Positions 27,599 through 36,194 of a DNA stretch of 64,000 nt are shown here, one piece after another. A model generated the notes under the pieces. It worked only from the letters and a program-made list of their open reading frames with translations, did no database searches and was not told where the DNA came from. Origin of the DNA: Pseudomonas costantinii (GTDB taxonomy: Bacteria; Pseudomonadota; Gammaproteobacteria; Pseudomonadales; Pseudomonadaceae); NCBI RefSeq assembly GCF_001870435.1, contig NZ_MDDR01000020.1, positions 62,001 through 126,000 of the forward strand, read 5' to 3'. Each line of letters starts with the position of its first letter. The stretch's first letter is position 1. The translations under genes and the position numbers were made by a program.

Positions 27599-28768
27599 TT
27601 ATTGACGCACCAGGAACTTGAGGTCGCTGGGTGCATCGATCGGCAATTTCTGCACGGTTTTACCCAGCAGGCCGGTCTTGGGGTCACGTTCAACCACCAC
27701 GATTTCATTGCTTTTCTGGTTGGCGATCAGCAAAAACTTGCCGCTCGGGTCCAGGCTGAACTCGCGCGGGTGGTCGCCTTCCACGGAACGGCGCTGCAGT
27801 TCCTTGAGGTGCGCGGTGGCCGGGTCGATGCTGAACACCAGCATCTGGTTGGCGGTACCGCGATTGCTCACATACAAGAACTTGCCATCGCTTGACGCAT
27901 GCAGCGCCGCGCCGGCCTTGTCGGACACCGGTTGGCCGGCGGCGAAATCCACCAGTTGGGTTTGGCTGAGCTTACCGTCGTTGTAGTCATACACGGCAAC
28001 CTGGGCACTCATCTCAGTGGTCAGCCAGGCATGCTTGCCGTCTGCGCTGAACAACAAGTGACGCGGGCCGCTGCCGGGCGGCAACTGCACGGACGCCGGG
28101 TTGGCCGGAGTCAATGGCAGCTCGTGATTGGCCTTGGGGTCATAGTGATAGACAAACACCTTGTCTGCCCCCAGGTCCTGAACAAACACGTATTTGCCGT
28201 CCGGCGACGACACCACCGAATGCACATGGTTGGACGCCTGGCGCTCAGGGTTCACACGGCTGGCCGGGTGGGCGCTCAGTTGCACTGGCGCCGACAACTT
28301 GCCAGCGGCGTCGACGGGCAGGACCGCCAGGCTTCCGCCCGGATCTTCCAGCACCGAATAGTTAGCGACGAACAGATAACGCCCATCAGCAGCCAGGCTG
28401 GAATGGGTCGGCTCGTTGCCCAGACTCTGCACTTGGTTGATCAGGGTGAGCTGGTGGTTCTGCGGATCAATGCTGTAGCTGCTCACGCGGCCGACCGGGT
28501 CTTTCTGGCCCGGGCCGTTTTCATTGACCACAAACAGATGTTTCTGGTCTTTAGAGATCGTCAGCCAGGACGGGTTGGCCGTCTTGGCTGCGAGTACCGG
28601 TTTACCGCTGAATTGCCCGGTGCGGCTGTCGAACTGCAGGCGGTAGATGCCTTCACTGGTGCCGGCGGTGTAGCTGCCGACCAACAGTTCATAAGTATCG
28701 ACGGGCGCTGCCTGTACCGACATTGCACCCACACTGCCCGCCATCAGCAGGGGCCAGAATTTACGCAT
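27599..28768 (-). CDS. Lactonase family beta-propeller protein, PpgL-like periplasmic gluconolactonase
   Basis: This is a roughly 389-aa exported protein with a signal peptide ('MRKFWPLLMAGSVGAMSVQA') and a seven-bladed propeller of the PF10282 lactonase type. Characteristic segments are 'YELLVGSYTAGTSEGIYRLQFD', 'HSSLAADGRYLFVANY', 'HVHSVVSSPDGKYVFVQDLGADKV', 'GSGPRHLLFSADGKHAWL' and 'EGDHPREFSLDPSGKFLLIANQKSNEIVV'. P. aeruginosa PpgL is the closest match I recall. It hydrolyses sugar lactones, mostly gluconolactone from periplasmic glucose oxidation. Start codons at 28768, 28774 and 28783 are all possible; 28768 gives the cleanest signal and an 8-bp overlap with the upstream gene. Confidence 0.85.
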   Translation of the reverse strand: MRKFWPLLMAGSVGAMSVQAAPVDTYELLVGSYTAGTSEGIYRLQFDSRTGQFSGKPVLAAKTANPSWLTISKDQKHLFVVNENGPGQKDPVGRVSSYSIDPQNHQLTLINQVQSLGNEPTHSSLAADGRYLFVANYSVLEDPGGSLAVLPVDAAGKLSAPVQLSAHPASRVNPERQASNHVHSVVSSPDGKYVFVQDLGADKVFVYHYDPKANHELPLTPANPASVQLPPGSGPRHLLFSADGKHAWLTTEMSAQVAVYDYNDGKLSQTQLVDFAAGQPVSDKAGAALHASSDGKFLYVSNRGTANQMLVFSIDPATAHLKELQRRSVEGDHPREFSLDPSGKFLLIANQKSNEIVVVERDPKTGLLGKTVQKLPIDAPSDLKFLVRQ

Positions 28769-29057
28769 TATCATCCGCTTCATCCTCGTCGTTATTGTTG
28801 CCGGTGAAGGCGCTCAAGCAGATCAAGCGGTGCTCGCCCGATTCACCGGTAAGGGTCCAGCTTTGCAACGTGTCGTCGAAGGTGGCTGCTTGAACCTGTT
28901 CCAGGCTGAAGCTCCAACGTTTTTCAGCACGGCCGTCCATGGCGATGATCAGCAGCTTCTGCTCATCGAGGCTGAACTCAAAAGCGTGCAGCCCATCGAT
29001 TTCCAGCATATCGCTGGTGGCAAGGGTGTTGAGCAAGGTTGCAGATTCGGCAGTCAT
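28761..29057 (-). CDS. Small conserved hypothetical protein (possibly DUF5629)
   Basis: This is a 98-aa protein from ATG at 29057 (107 aa if the upstream GTG at 29084 is used; neither start has a strong ribosome-binding site). It is beta-rich, with no signal peptide: 'LEIDGLHAFEFSLDEQKLLIIAMDGRAEKRWSFSLEQVQAATFD'. The tail is acidic, 'NNNDEDEADDNA'. It resembles small Pseudomonas proteins filed under DUF5629, but I am not sure of this. Its stop overlaps the lactonase start, which suggests co-expression. Confidence 0.75.
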   Translation of the reverse strand: MTAESATLLNTLATSDMLEIDGLHAFEFSLDEQKLLIIAMDGRAEKRWSFSLEQVQAATFDDTLQSWTLTGESGEHRLICLSAFTGNNNDEDEADDNA

Positions 29058-29126
29058 AACTATCAGTCGTTCAGAGGAAAGCACTCATGATAGGTCAAAT
29101 TGTTTCATCGGCCTAAACCCGCTAAC

Positions 29127-29160
29127 GCAAAACGCCGCGGCACAGGCCACGGCGTTTTGC
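29127..29160 (-). terminator. Hairpin terminator after the RND-transporter gene
   Basis: Perfect 11-bp arms GCAAAACGCCG/CGGCGTTTTGC lie 14 bp after the minus-strand stop at 29174. The T-tract is within the arm on either strand, so it may work in both directions. Confidence 0.75.
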
Positions 29161-29173
29161 ATTTCAGCAGGGT

Positions 29174-31549
29174 TTAGTGAGCAAACAACGAATTGCCCTT
29201 CTGCCCCGCCAGTTTCTCAGGCTTGATCAGAAACCGTGCCAGCGCCGGCAGCAGCCACAGCGCGCCGAACATGTTCCACAGCAGCATGAAGGTCAGCATC
29301 AGGCCCATGTCGGCCTGGAATTTGATGGCCGAGAAGATCCAGGTGCACACGCCGATCGCCAGGCACAGGCCGGTGAACAGCACGGCTTTACCCGTGGACT
29401 TGAGCGTCTGGTAGTAAGCCTCTTGCAACGGCAGGCCGGCGCGCAAGAAGCTTTCCAGGCGGCTGTAGATGTAGATGCCGTAGTCCACGCCAATCCCCAC
29501 ACCCAACGCCACCACCGGCAAGGTCGCGACCTTGACGCCGATGCCCATGAACGCCATCAACGCGTTGCCCAGCACCGAGGTCAGTACCAGCGGCAGCACG
29601 ATGCACAGGGTCGCCGCCCAGGAGCGGAAGGTGATCATGCACATGGTGGCCACACACAGGTAAACCAGGATCAGGATAGTCAGCTCAGACTCCTTGATCA
29701 CCTCGTTGGTGGCGGCTTCGATCCCGGCGTTACCGGCAGCGAGGATGAATTCCAGGCCGTCCTTGTTGTTCTCCTTGGCAAAGTCCTGCACCGCATGCAC
29801 GGCGCGGTCGAGGGTTTCGGCCTTGTGGTCGTTGAGGAACACCAGCACCGGCGCCAGGGAGCAGTTGTTGTTGTACAGGCCATCGGCACGGGCGATGGAG
29901 TTATTCAGCACATCGGGGTTACGCGACAGGGTTTCCCATTTCAGGTTGCCCTCGTTCATGCCCTTGATCATCTGCTTGGACACGGTGACCAACGAAATCG
30001 CCGACTGCACGCCCTCAGTGTTCTGCATCTTCCACATCAGTTGGTCGATGGGCGCCATGGCTTCATAGCGCGAGCAACCTTCAGCCTTGGTCTTGACCAT
30101 CACCACCAGCACGTCGGAACTGGTGGAATAGTTGCTGATGATGAAGTTGTTGTCTTTGTTGTAGCGCGAGTCCGGGCGCAGTTCCGGTGCGCCTTGGTCA
30201 AGGTCACCGATTTTCAGGTTCTGGCTGTACCAGAGGCCACCGCCGAACGCGACCAGCGCCAGGGCGATGGAGATCGGCGCGACTTTCGGGCTGGCAAAAT
30301 TCGACAATAGGCGCCAGAACGAGTGTTCGCGGTTTGCATCTTTCTTGCTCTTGGCAATGGCGCGCTTGCTGATGCCGACATAGGAGATTGCCACCGGCAG
30401 CAGGATCAGGTTGGTGAACACGATCACCGCCACGCCTATGGAGGCGCCGATGGCCAGCTCACGGATCACACCGATGTCGATGATCAACAGCGTGATGAAG
30501 CCCACCGCATCCGCCAGAATCGCGATCATCCCCGGCAGGAACAGTTGTCGGAAAGTACGTCGTGCGGCCGTCAGCGCGTTGTCTGCCTCACTCGATTGCA
30601 AGGCGATACCGTTAATCTTCTGCACGCCATGGGAAATACCAATGGCAAAGATCAGAAACGGCACCAGCATCGAATACGGATCGAGACCGAACCCGAAAAA
30701 GTGCATCAGCCCAAGCTGCCAGACCACCGCCACCAAGGTCGTGCTCAACACCGCGATGGTGCTGCGCAGGCAGTTGGTGAACCACAGCAACAGAATCAGG
30801 GTGATGACGAACGCAATGCCGAAGAACATCACCACCATCACCAAGCCGTCGATCAGGTCGCCGACCTTCTTGGCAAAGCCGACGATGTGGATTTTGACGT
30901 TGGGGTTTTGCGCTTCGAATTTGTCGCGGATCTTGTCTTCGAGTTCATGGGAGAACTTGCGGTAGTCCAAGGCCAGCAACTTGCCCTGGTCTTGCGGGTC
31001 CGGGTAGGACTCCAGCAGCGGGATATCGACGATGCTCGACTTGAAGTCGTTGGATACCAGGCGTCCGACCTGGCCGGACTTGAGCACGTTGTTGCGCAAT
31101 TGATCGAGGCTTTCCGGCGAACCGTTGTAGCTTTGCGGGATCACTTCACCGCCGGCAAAGCCTTCTTCGGTCACTTCGGTCCAGCGTACGCTGGGGCTCC
31201 ACAACGACTTGAGGCCAGAACGATCGACGCCGGAGATGTAGAACACCTCGTCGTTGATCTGCCGCAGGGTTTCCATGTACTCCTTGGTGAAGATGTCACC
31301 GTCTTTGGCCTCCACCGAGATGCGCACCGTGTTGCCCAGGTTGGCCAAGTCGTTACGGTGTTCCATCATCTTTTCGATGAAGGGGTGCTTGAGGGGGATC
31401 ATCTTTTCAAAGCTGGTGGATGGGCGAATCAACGTCGCCTGCCAGAACAGGAAAATACTCACCAGCAGGCAGATCACGATCACTGCCGGGCGGTTGTTGA
31501 AGATCAGGCGCTCAAGAAAGGTCGCTTTATCGTTGTGATGACTGCTCAT
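29174..31549 (-). CDS. RND superfamily (MMPL-type) transporter
   Basis: The 791-aa inner-membrane protein has the two-fold RND layout. One transmembrane helix, a periplasmic loop (about 50-220) and five helices are repeated in the second half. The motifs 'IFAIGISHGVQKING' and 'ALGVGIGVDYGIYIYSRLESFLRAG' are typical of the MMPL/SSD-like RND exporters rather than the HAE drug pumps. Such proteins often move lipids or hydrophobic compounds. It lies 15 bp after a YCF48-like secreted propeller. A CA motif (31565-31572) sits just before its ribosome-binding site. Confidence 0.88.
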   Translation of the reverse strand: MSSHHNDKATFLERLIFNNRPAVIVICLLVSIFLFWQATLIRPSTSFEKMIPLKHPFIEKMMEHRNDLANLGNTVRISVEAKDGDIFTKEYMETLRQINDEVFYISGVDRSGLKSLWSPSVRWTEVTEEGFAGGEVIPQSYNGSPESLDQLRNNVLKSGQVGRLVSNDFKSSIVDIPLLESYPDPQDQGKLLALDYRKFSHELEDKIRDKFEAQNPNVKIHIVGFAKKVGDLIDGLVMVVMFFGIAFVITLILLLWFTNCLRSTIAVLSTTLVAVVWQLGLMHFFGFGLDPYSMLVPFLIFAIGISHGVQKINGIALQSSEADNALTAARRTFRQLFLPGMIAILADAVGFITLLIIDIGVIRELAIGASIGVAVIVFTNLILLPVAISYVGISKRAIAKSKKDANREHSFWRLLSNFASPKVAPISIALALVAFGGGLWYSQNLKIGDLDQGAPELRPDSRYNKDNNFIISNYSTSSDVLVVMVKTKAEGCSRYEAMAPIDQLMWKMQNTEGVQSAISLVTVSKQMIKGMNEGNLKWETLSRNPDVLNNSIARADGLYNNNCSLAPVLVFLNDHKAETLDRAVHAVQDFAKENNKDGLEFILAAGNAGIEAATNEVIKESELTILILVYLCVATMCMITFRSWAATLCIVLPLVLTSVLGNALMAFMGIGVKVATLPVVALGVGIGVDYGIYIYSRLESFLRAGLPLQEAYYQTLKSTGKAVLFTGLCLAIGVCTWIFSAIKFQADMGLMLTFMLLWNMFGALWLLPALARFLIKPEKLAGQKGNSLFAH

Positions 31550-31564
31550 TCTTTCCCCGCCTTC

Positions 31565-31572
31565 TTATTGTT
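31565..31572 (-). promoter_or_regulatory. Hfq/Crc CA motif (AACAATAA) before the RND-transporter gene
   Basis: AACAATAA fits the AANAANAA consensus and lies 16-23 nt before the ATG, across the YCF48 stop codon and next to GAAGG. Confidence 0.5.
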
Positions 31573-32620
31573 TTTCGAGTTCAGCGCCGGTCGGTTTGGC
31601 GACACGCACGCCACCCTGCCCCGCGAGGATCAAGTTGCCATTGCCCGACGATGTAACCGCCGAAAGTGAAATACGGTCCGGACGGTTGAAAACACTGAAC
31701 GTCTGGCCATCGTCATGGCTGACCACCACGCTGCCGCCGTTGCCGACGACGACGATGGAGCCGTCATCGAGCAAGGTCGCGCCCGACAAGCCAAACTCCA
31801 GCGCACCCCGCGCCGCGTTCAACTCGACTTGCTCCCAAGTTGTCCCAAAATCCGTGGAGCGGTAAAGATTGCCACGCAAGCCGAAGGCCAGCAGGGTTTG
31901 CGGTTTGGCGGTGCTGATCACACCAAACAACGAGCCCTCGTAGGGGCCTTCAAGTTTTTCCCAGGTCTGGCCGTCGTCGCTGGAGCGGAACATGCTGCCC
32001 TGCTCGCCGACGATAAACAGGCCGGCATCCTTGATTTTGGCGATGGCGTTGAGGTGGAACTGGTCTTCGTTGTCGAGGCGGTCGCTGACGTCTTCCCAGG
32101 TTTTGCCGCCGTCGGTGGTTTCGATCAGCGCGCCGTAGGCGCCCACGGCCAGGCCATGGTTGGCGTCGTTGAACCAGATATCGAGTAAGGGGGCTTCGCG
32201 CTTGAGGTCCTGGTACTGCTGGGTCCAGGTGGCGCCGCCGTCGGAGCTGGCAAGTATTTGCGCATCATGGCCCACGGCCCAGCCCTGTTTGTCGTCAACG
32301 AAAAATACCGCCGTGAGCAACTGGCGGGTGGGGACTTTGGCTTGGGTCCAGGTGCTGCCCTGGTCATCGGAATAGAGGATGTGCCCACGATCACCGACCG
32401 CCACCAGGCGCTTGCCTGCATGGACCACATCGATCATCAGGCCTTTGGCGGCTTTGGGGGACTCAATCGCAAACGCAGGCGTTGCGACGGTATCGCTGGC
32501 TGCCAACACAGGTGTCGACAACGCGACACCCGCAAGCAGCGAGAGCGCTGTGGCCAGCAACGCAACCTTGCGTGCGGCGCGTGGGCGGCAAACAACCCAA
32601 CCCATGACAGGCTCACTCAT
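31565..32620 (-). CDS. YCF48/BNR-repeat beta-propeller, exported
   Basis: ATG at 32620 is chosen because GGGAGAAAGG lies just upstream; this gives 351 aa with a long signal peptide ('KVALLATALSLLAGVALSTPVLA'). The mature protein consists of repeated sialidase-like Asp-box/BNR blades: 'SDDQGSTWTQ', 'SSDGGATWTQ', 'TTDGGKTWED', 'SSDDGQTWEK', 'STDFGTTWEQ', 'SHDDGQTFSV'. In many proteobacteria a YCF48-like protein pairs with an MMPL-type RND transporter, often with DUF1302 and DUF1329 genes, as an envelope lipid or hydrocarbon export set. Only the pair is seen here. The role is inferred from that context. Confidence 0.88.
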   Translation of the reverse strand: MSEPVMGWVVCRPRAARKVALLATALSLLAGVALSTPVLAASDTVATPAFAIESPKAAKGLMIDVVHAGKRLVAVGDRGHILYSDDQGSTWTQAKVPTRQLLTAVFFVDDKQGWAVGHDAQILASSDGGATWTQQYQDLKREAPLLDIWFNDANHGLAVGAYGALIETTDGGKTWEDVSDRLDNEDQFHLNAIAKIKDAGLFIVGEQGSMFRSSDDGQTWEKLEGPYEGSLFGVISTAKPQTLLAFGLRGNLYRSTDFGTTWEQVELNAARGALEFGLSGATLLDDGSIVVVGNGGSVVVSHDDGQTFSVFNRPDRISLSAVTSSGNGNLILAGQGGVRVAKPTGAELEKQ

Positions 32621-32635
32621 AGACCTTTCTCCCAT

Positions 32636-32646
32636 TTATTATTGTT
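32636..32646 (-). promoter_or_regulatory. Hfq/Crc CA motif (AACAATAATAA) before the YCF48 gene
   Basis: AACAATAATAA directly precedes the GGGAGAAAGG ribosome-binding site and fits AANAANAA in two registers. Confidence 0.55.
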
Positions 32647-32858
32647 AGGTCGTCACGCCTTCCCGGGCTCTGAAACCTGCAATCTAGAGCGCCTGGAGGA
32701 AGCAGGAGCCATCCTATCGGGCTTTCGAATCGTCTGACAATCGGTGCTACGTTATCTTTTGTTAACTGATGGCCTTTCGTCAGCGTCTGAATGTAGCTGC
32801 ATTCGTCAGGGTGATTGTCGGCACATAAATGAATTTTTGTTCCATCTATTGAGTTTTG

Positions 32859-32872
32859 GGAATATTTATTCC
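32859..32872. promoter_or_regulatory. Perfect palindrome GGAATATTTATTCC (candidate operator)
   Basis: This dyad of two 6-bp arms lies 44-57 bp before the oxidoreductase ATG, in AT-rich sequence. A nearby TTCC/GGAA pair overlaps it. No regulator is adjacent; binding is only inferred. Confidence 0.4.
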
Positions 32873-32890
32873 ATTAATAGCACTCTTGAA

Positions 32891-32898
32891 AACAATAA
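32891..32898 (+). promoter_or_regulatory. CA motif (AACAATAA) before the Gfo/Idh/MocA gene
   Basis: AACAATAA lies about 18 nt before the ATG at 32916 and just before CAAAGGA. It fits the AANAANAA consensus. Confidence 0.45.
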
Positions 32899-32915
32899 TT
32901 CAAAGGACCACGGCT

Positions 32916-34031
32916 ATGCGTGAACTCGGAATCGGCTTGATTGGCACGGGCTTCATGGGGCGCGCCCATGCGCTGGCATTCAACAACGCCCGCGCGGTAT
33001 TCGAACTACCGGTAACCCTCAAGCTGGCCGCCCTGGCCGATGCCGACACTGAACGCGCCCAGCGCTGCGCCACCGCCTGGGGGTTTGCCCAGGCCCATGG
33101 CGACTGGCAAGCGTTGATAGACGACCCCAAGGTCGACGTCGTGGCCATCACCACCCCCAACCATTTGCATTACCCCATGGCCATGGCCGCGATTGCGGCG
33201 GGCAAGGCGGTGTATTGCGAAAAACCCCTGGCGGTCAGCCTGGAACAGGCCGATGCCATGCGCCAAGCCGCCAGTGCGGCGGGTGTGGTGACACGGGTTG
33301 GCTACAACTATCAGCACAACCCAATGATCGCGTTGGCACGCCAGATGATCGCCAATGGCGACCTCGGCGAAATCATCAGTTTCCAGGGCGAGTTCAGCGA
33401 AGACTTTATGGCCGACCCCGCCTCACCCTGGTCGTGGCGCTGCGAAGTGGAACATGCCGGTGGCGCGCTGGCAGACCTGGGCAGCCATCTACTGTCGATG
33501 GCACGCTATCTGGTGGGTGATGTGGTCAGTGTGTGTGCCGATACGCAGACCGTCCACGCCCAGCGCCCTGCGGTCAAAGGCAGCGGCAACTTGAAACCGA
33601 TCGCCGTGGATGATCAGGTGCATGCCCTGCTGCGCTTTGCCAATGGTGCGCGCGGCACGGTGAGCAGCAGTTGGCTCAAGCATGGCTACAAAAACCACCT
33701 GAGCTTTGAAATCAGCGGGACCCAGGGCACCCTGGCGTTCGATCAGGAGCGCTTGAATGAATTGCGCGTGTGTCGAGTTGGTCAGGATGGCTTCCAGCGC
33801 CTGCTGGCGGGTCCGGCCTTGCCTGGTTATGCGGCGTTCAGCCCGGCTGCGGGGCATCAATTGGGTTACAACGAGTTGAAGACGTTGGAGGTGCAGGAGT
33901 TGATCATGGCTTTGGCTGGCCAAGGCGCGGATGGCACTGACTTCGAGGCGGCGTGGGAGGTGGAGCGGTTGGCGACGGCGATTCGCGTGGCTGCTCGCGA
34001 AGAGCGCTGGGTCAATGTGAACTTGGTTTAA
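32916..34031 (+). CDS. Gfo/Idh/MocA family oxidoreductase
   Basis: ATG at 32916 is chosen for its AAAGGA ribosome-binding site, giving 371 aa. An N-terminal Rossmann domain carries 'GLIGTGFMGRAHALAF' and the family signature 'CEKPLAVSLEQA' with its conserved lysine. The C-terminal alpha/beta domain has 'HAGGALADLGSHLLSMARYLVGD'. These NAD(P)-dependent enzymes act on sugars, inositols and related polyols. It stands alone, without sugar transport or isomerase genes, so the substrate cannot be guessed. A GGAATATTTATTCC palindrome and a CA motif precede it, implying both transcriptional and post-transcriptional control. Confidence 0.92.
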   Translation: MRELGIGLIGTGFMGRAHALAFNNARAVFELPVTLKLAALADADTERAQRCATAWGFAQAHGDWQALIDDPKVDVVAITTPNHLHYPMAMAAIAAGKAVYCEKPLAVSLEQADAMRQAASAAGVVTRVGYNYQHNPMIALARQMIANGDLGEIISFQGEFSEDFMADPASPWSWRCEVEHAGGALADLGSHLLSMARYLVGDVVSVCADTQTVHAQRPAVKGSGNLKPIAVDDQVHALLRFANGARGTVSSSWLKHGYKNHLSFEISGTQGTLAFDQERLNELRVCRVGQDGFQRLLAGPALPGYAAFSPAAGHQLGYNELKTLEVQELIMALAGQGADGTDFEAAWEVERLATAIRVAAREERWVNVNLV

Positions 34032-34076
34032 AATTTACCCCTGCCCTTTGTGGGAGCTGGTTTGCCTGTGATCTGA

Positions 34077-34443
34077 GTACATATCCGTTGTTTGGGTCAC
34101 GGCTGAGTATGGTTCCGCCCTTACGGCCAGCCCTTTCAAGGTCTTTAGGTAGAACAGGCAATAAGTAACCTGTGGCGAGCGGGCTTGTCCCGCGTTGGGC
34201 TGCGAAGCAGCCCCAAAACCAACAGCCGAAGAGTGCCTGACTCACCGCATTCTTCCTTTTGGGGTCGCTTCGCAACCCAACGCGGGCGATGCGGCGACCC
34301 GACAAGCCCGCTCGCCACAGGGACAGTGTTCGCACTTCACTGGTTGGTATCAGCCAGATATGGCCAGTTTTTCAAAGACCTTGAAAGAGCTGGCTGTAAA
34401 AGCGGAACCAATAGAGGCCGTTACCGCAGCAACGGATATGTAC
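34077..34443. repeat. Nested inverted-repeat element around a REPIN
   Basis: Outer imperfect inverted repeats of about 70 bp (left 34077-34146, right 34374-34443; ends GTACATATCCGTTG and CAACGGATATGTAC) enclose a REPIN at 34170-34320. The whole unit fills most of the 428-bp gap between the oxidoreductase and fadD stops. A lone 'tgtgggagctggtttgcctgtgat' half-REP lies at 34050. No open reading frame in it looks real, so it is a non-autonomous, MITE-like element. Confidence 0.65.
34170..34320. repeat. REPIN (gtggcgagcgggcttg type)
   Basis: Exact 20-bp inverted arms CTGTGGCGAGCGGGCTTGTC (34170-34189) and its complement (34301-34320) bound a unit with inner 'cccgcgttgggctgcgaagcag' and 'cttcgcaacccaacgcggg' arms. 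It is the longest REPIN in the window. Confidence 0.85.
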
Positions 34444-34459
34444 CCAACCTACCTAGCAC

Positions 34460-36163
34460 TCAGCGCAACGCCCGCCGCAGCACCTTACCCACGGTGGTCT
34501 TGGGCAACTCAGTAGTCCGAAATTCCACATACTTGGGCATCTTGTACCCCGTCAGATATTCCCGACAATGCGCAAGAATCTGCTCCTGGGTCAGGTTCGG
34601 ATCCTTGCGCACCACGATGATCTTCACCTTCTCCCCGGTAACGCTGTCTTCCACACCGATCGCCGCGACTTCCCCCACGCCTGGGTGCAACGCCACCACA
34701 TCTTCGATTTCATTGGGGTACACGTTAAAACCCGAGACCAGGATCATGTCCTTCTTGCGGTCCACCAGACGGATATAACCGCGCTCATCCATCACCCCAA
34801 TGTCACCGGTCGACAACCACCCTTCGCCATCCAGCACCTCGGCGGTTTCCTTGGGCCGCTTCCAATACCCCTGCATCACCTGCGGGCCGCGCACTTGCAG
34901 CTCGCCCTGTTCACCAATGTCGGCCAACCCGCCGTCTTCGCGAATAAAACGCACCCAGGTCGACGGCAATGGCACGCCGATGCTACCGGTGAACTCCATC
35001 TCACGCATGCGTGCGATATCGATGGGGCTAATGCTCACCACCGGTGAACATTCCGTCAGCCCGTAACCCTCGATAATCGGCAGCCCAGTGACTTCTTTCC
35101 AACGCTTGGCCACCGCCGTGTGCGTGGCCATACCACCTGCGATCACCATGCGCAGGTCGGAAAAGTCCCGCGCGCAAAACTCCTTGTTCTCCAACAAACC
35201 ATTGAACAGCGTATTAACCCCGGCAATCCCGTTGAAGCGCTCTTTGCGCAGGATCATCTGCACGCGTTTCACGTCACGCGGGTTGGCGATCAGGATGTTG
35301 CGCCCGCCCAGGCACATGAACATCAGGCAATTCACCGTCAGGGAAAAGATGTGGTAAAGCGGCAGCAGGGTGACGTTGGTTTCCTGTTTGTCCTGGTCCA
35401 GTTGATCACCGACCCAGGCCTTGGCTTGCAGCAGGTTGGCGATGATATTGCGGTGGCTGAGCATCACGCCCTTGGCGTCACCCGTGGTGCCGCCGGTGTA
35501 TTGCAGGAAGGCCAGGTCGTCGAGGCCCATGGCCACGGGGAAGTGATTCAGCGCCCGCCCCTGTTTCAATACCTGGTTGAAACGCACCGAGCCAGGCAGA
35601 TTAAATTTGGGCACCTGCTTTTGCACGCTGCGCAGGATGAAGTTCATCGCAGCGCCCTTAAGGGTGCCAAGTAAATCGCCGATGGCCGCCACCACCACGC
35701 GTTTGACACTGCTGCCAGCCACGACTTTTTCCAGGGTGTGGGCGAAGTTTTCGAAGATCACGACGGTTTCGGCTTCGCTGTCCTTGAGCAGATGCTTGAG
35801 CTCATGGGAGGTGTACAGCGGGTTGACGTTGACCACCACCGCTCCGGCCAGGATTGTGCCCAGCAGGCAGATCGGGTACTGCAAGCAGTTAGGCATCATC
35901 AGCGCCACGCGATCGCCCTGCTTCACACCCTGGCCCTGCAACCACGCGGCGAACGCGAAGCCTTGCACCTGCCAGTCGGCGTAGGTCATTTCGGTGCCGA
36001 TGCTGACGTAGGCGACGCGCTCGCGGAATTTCTCCAGGTGCTCCAGGAATACTTCGCGCAGCGACGGGTAATCCTCGATACCGGCGTCGATGTCCGCCGG
36101 GACGCCAGGCAGGTAAGCGTTCAACCAGATCCGCTCGGTTTGTTCCAGGCTTACAGCGTTCAT
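34460..36163 (-). CDS. fadD: Long-chain fatty acid-CoA ligase
   Basis: ATG at 36163 is chosen because AAGGAGA lies just upstream; this gives 567 aa. Adenylate-forming motifs are present: 'YTGGTTGDAKGVMLSHRN' (P-loop), 'EGYGLTECSPV', 'GWLSTGDIG' and 'DRKKDMILVSGFNVYPNEIED', with the C-terminal catalytic lysine in 'LPKTTVGKVLRRAL'. It activates fatty acids to acyl-CoA with ATP at the inner membrane. It is the last gene of a minus-strand set with thiolase, MaoC and FabG-like genes. A CA motif overlaps its ribosome-binding site, so translation should be repressed by Hfq/Crc when better carbon sources are present. Confidence 0.92.
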   Translation of the reverse strand: MNAVSLEQTERIWLNAYLPGVPADIDAGIEDYPSLREVFLEHLEKFRERVAYVSIGTEMTYADWQVQGFAFAAWLQGQGVKQGDRVALMMPNCLQYPICLLGTILAGAVVVNVNPLYTSHELKHLLKDSEAETVVIFENFAHTLEKVVAGSSVKRVVVAAIGDLLGTLKGAAMNFILRSVQKQVPKFNLPGSVRFNQVLKQGRALNHFPVAMGLDDLAFLQYTGGTTGDAKGVMLSHRNIIANLLQAKAWVGDQLDQDKQETNVTLLPLYHIFSLTVNCLMFMCLGGRNILIANPRDVKRVQMILRKERFNGIAGVNTLFNGLLENKEFCARDFSDLRMVIAGGMATHTAVAKRWKEVTGLPIIEGYGLTECSPVVSISPIDIARMREMEFTGSIGVPLPSTWVRFIREDGGLADIGEQGELQVRGPQVMQGYWKRPKETAEVLDGEGWLSTGDIGVMDERGYIRLVDRKKDMILVSGFNVYPNEIEDVVALHPGVGEVAAIGVEDSVTGEKVKIIVVRKDPNLTQEQILAHCREYLTGYKMPKYVEFRTTELPKTTVGKVLRRALR

Positions 36164-36173
36164 GGCAGTCTCC

Positions 36174-36184
36174 TTATTGTTGTT
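36174..36184 (-). promoter_or_regulatory. Hfq/Crc CA motif (AACAACAATAA) overlapping the fadD ribosome-binding site
   Basis: AACAACAATAA runs straight into AAGGAGA, ending 11 nt before the ATG. This is one of the clearest such sites in the window, with two overlapping AANAANAA registers. Confidence 0.65.
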
Positions 36185-36194
36185 TTTGATAGCG

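Noticed and set aside
29177..31669. Long plus-strand frames of 377 and 448 codons opposite the RND transporter
   Set aside because: They are rich in H, Q, R and D as usual for antisense frames and overlap a well-supported transporter; no membrane or enzyme motif.
34012..34778. Short frames inside the 428-bp nested repeat and running into the end of fadD
   Set aside because: They run through inverted repeats and REP arms and have no protein-like features.
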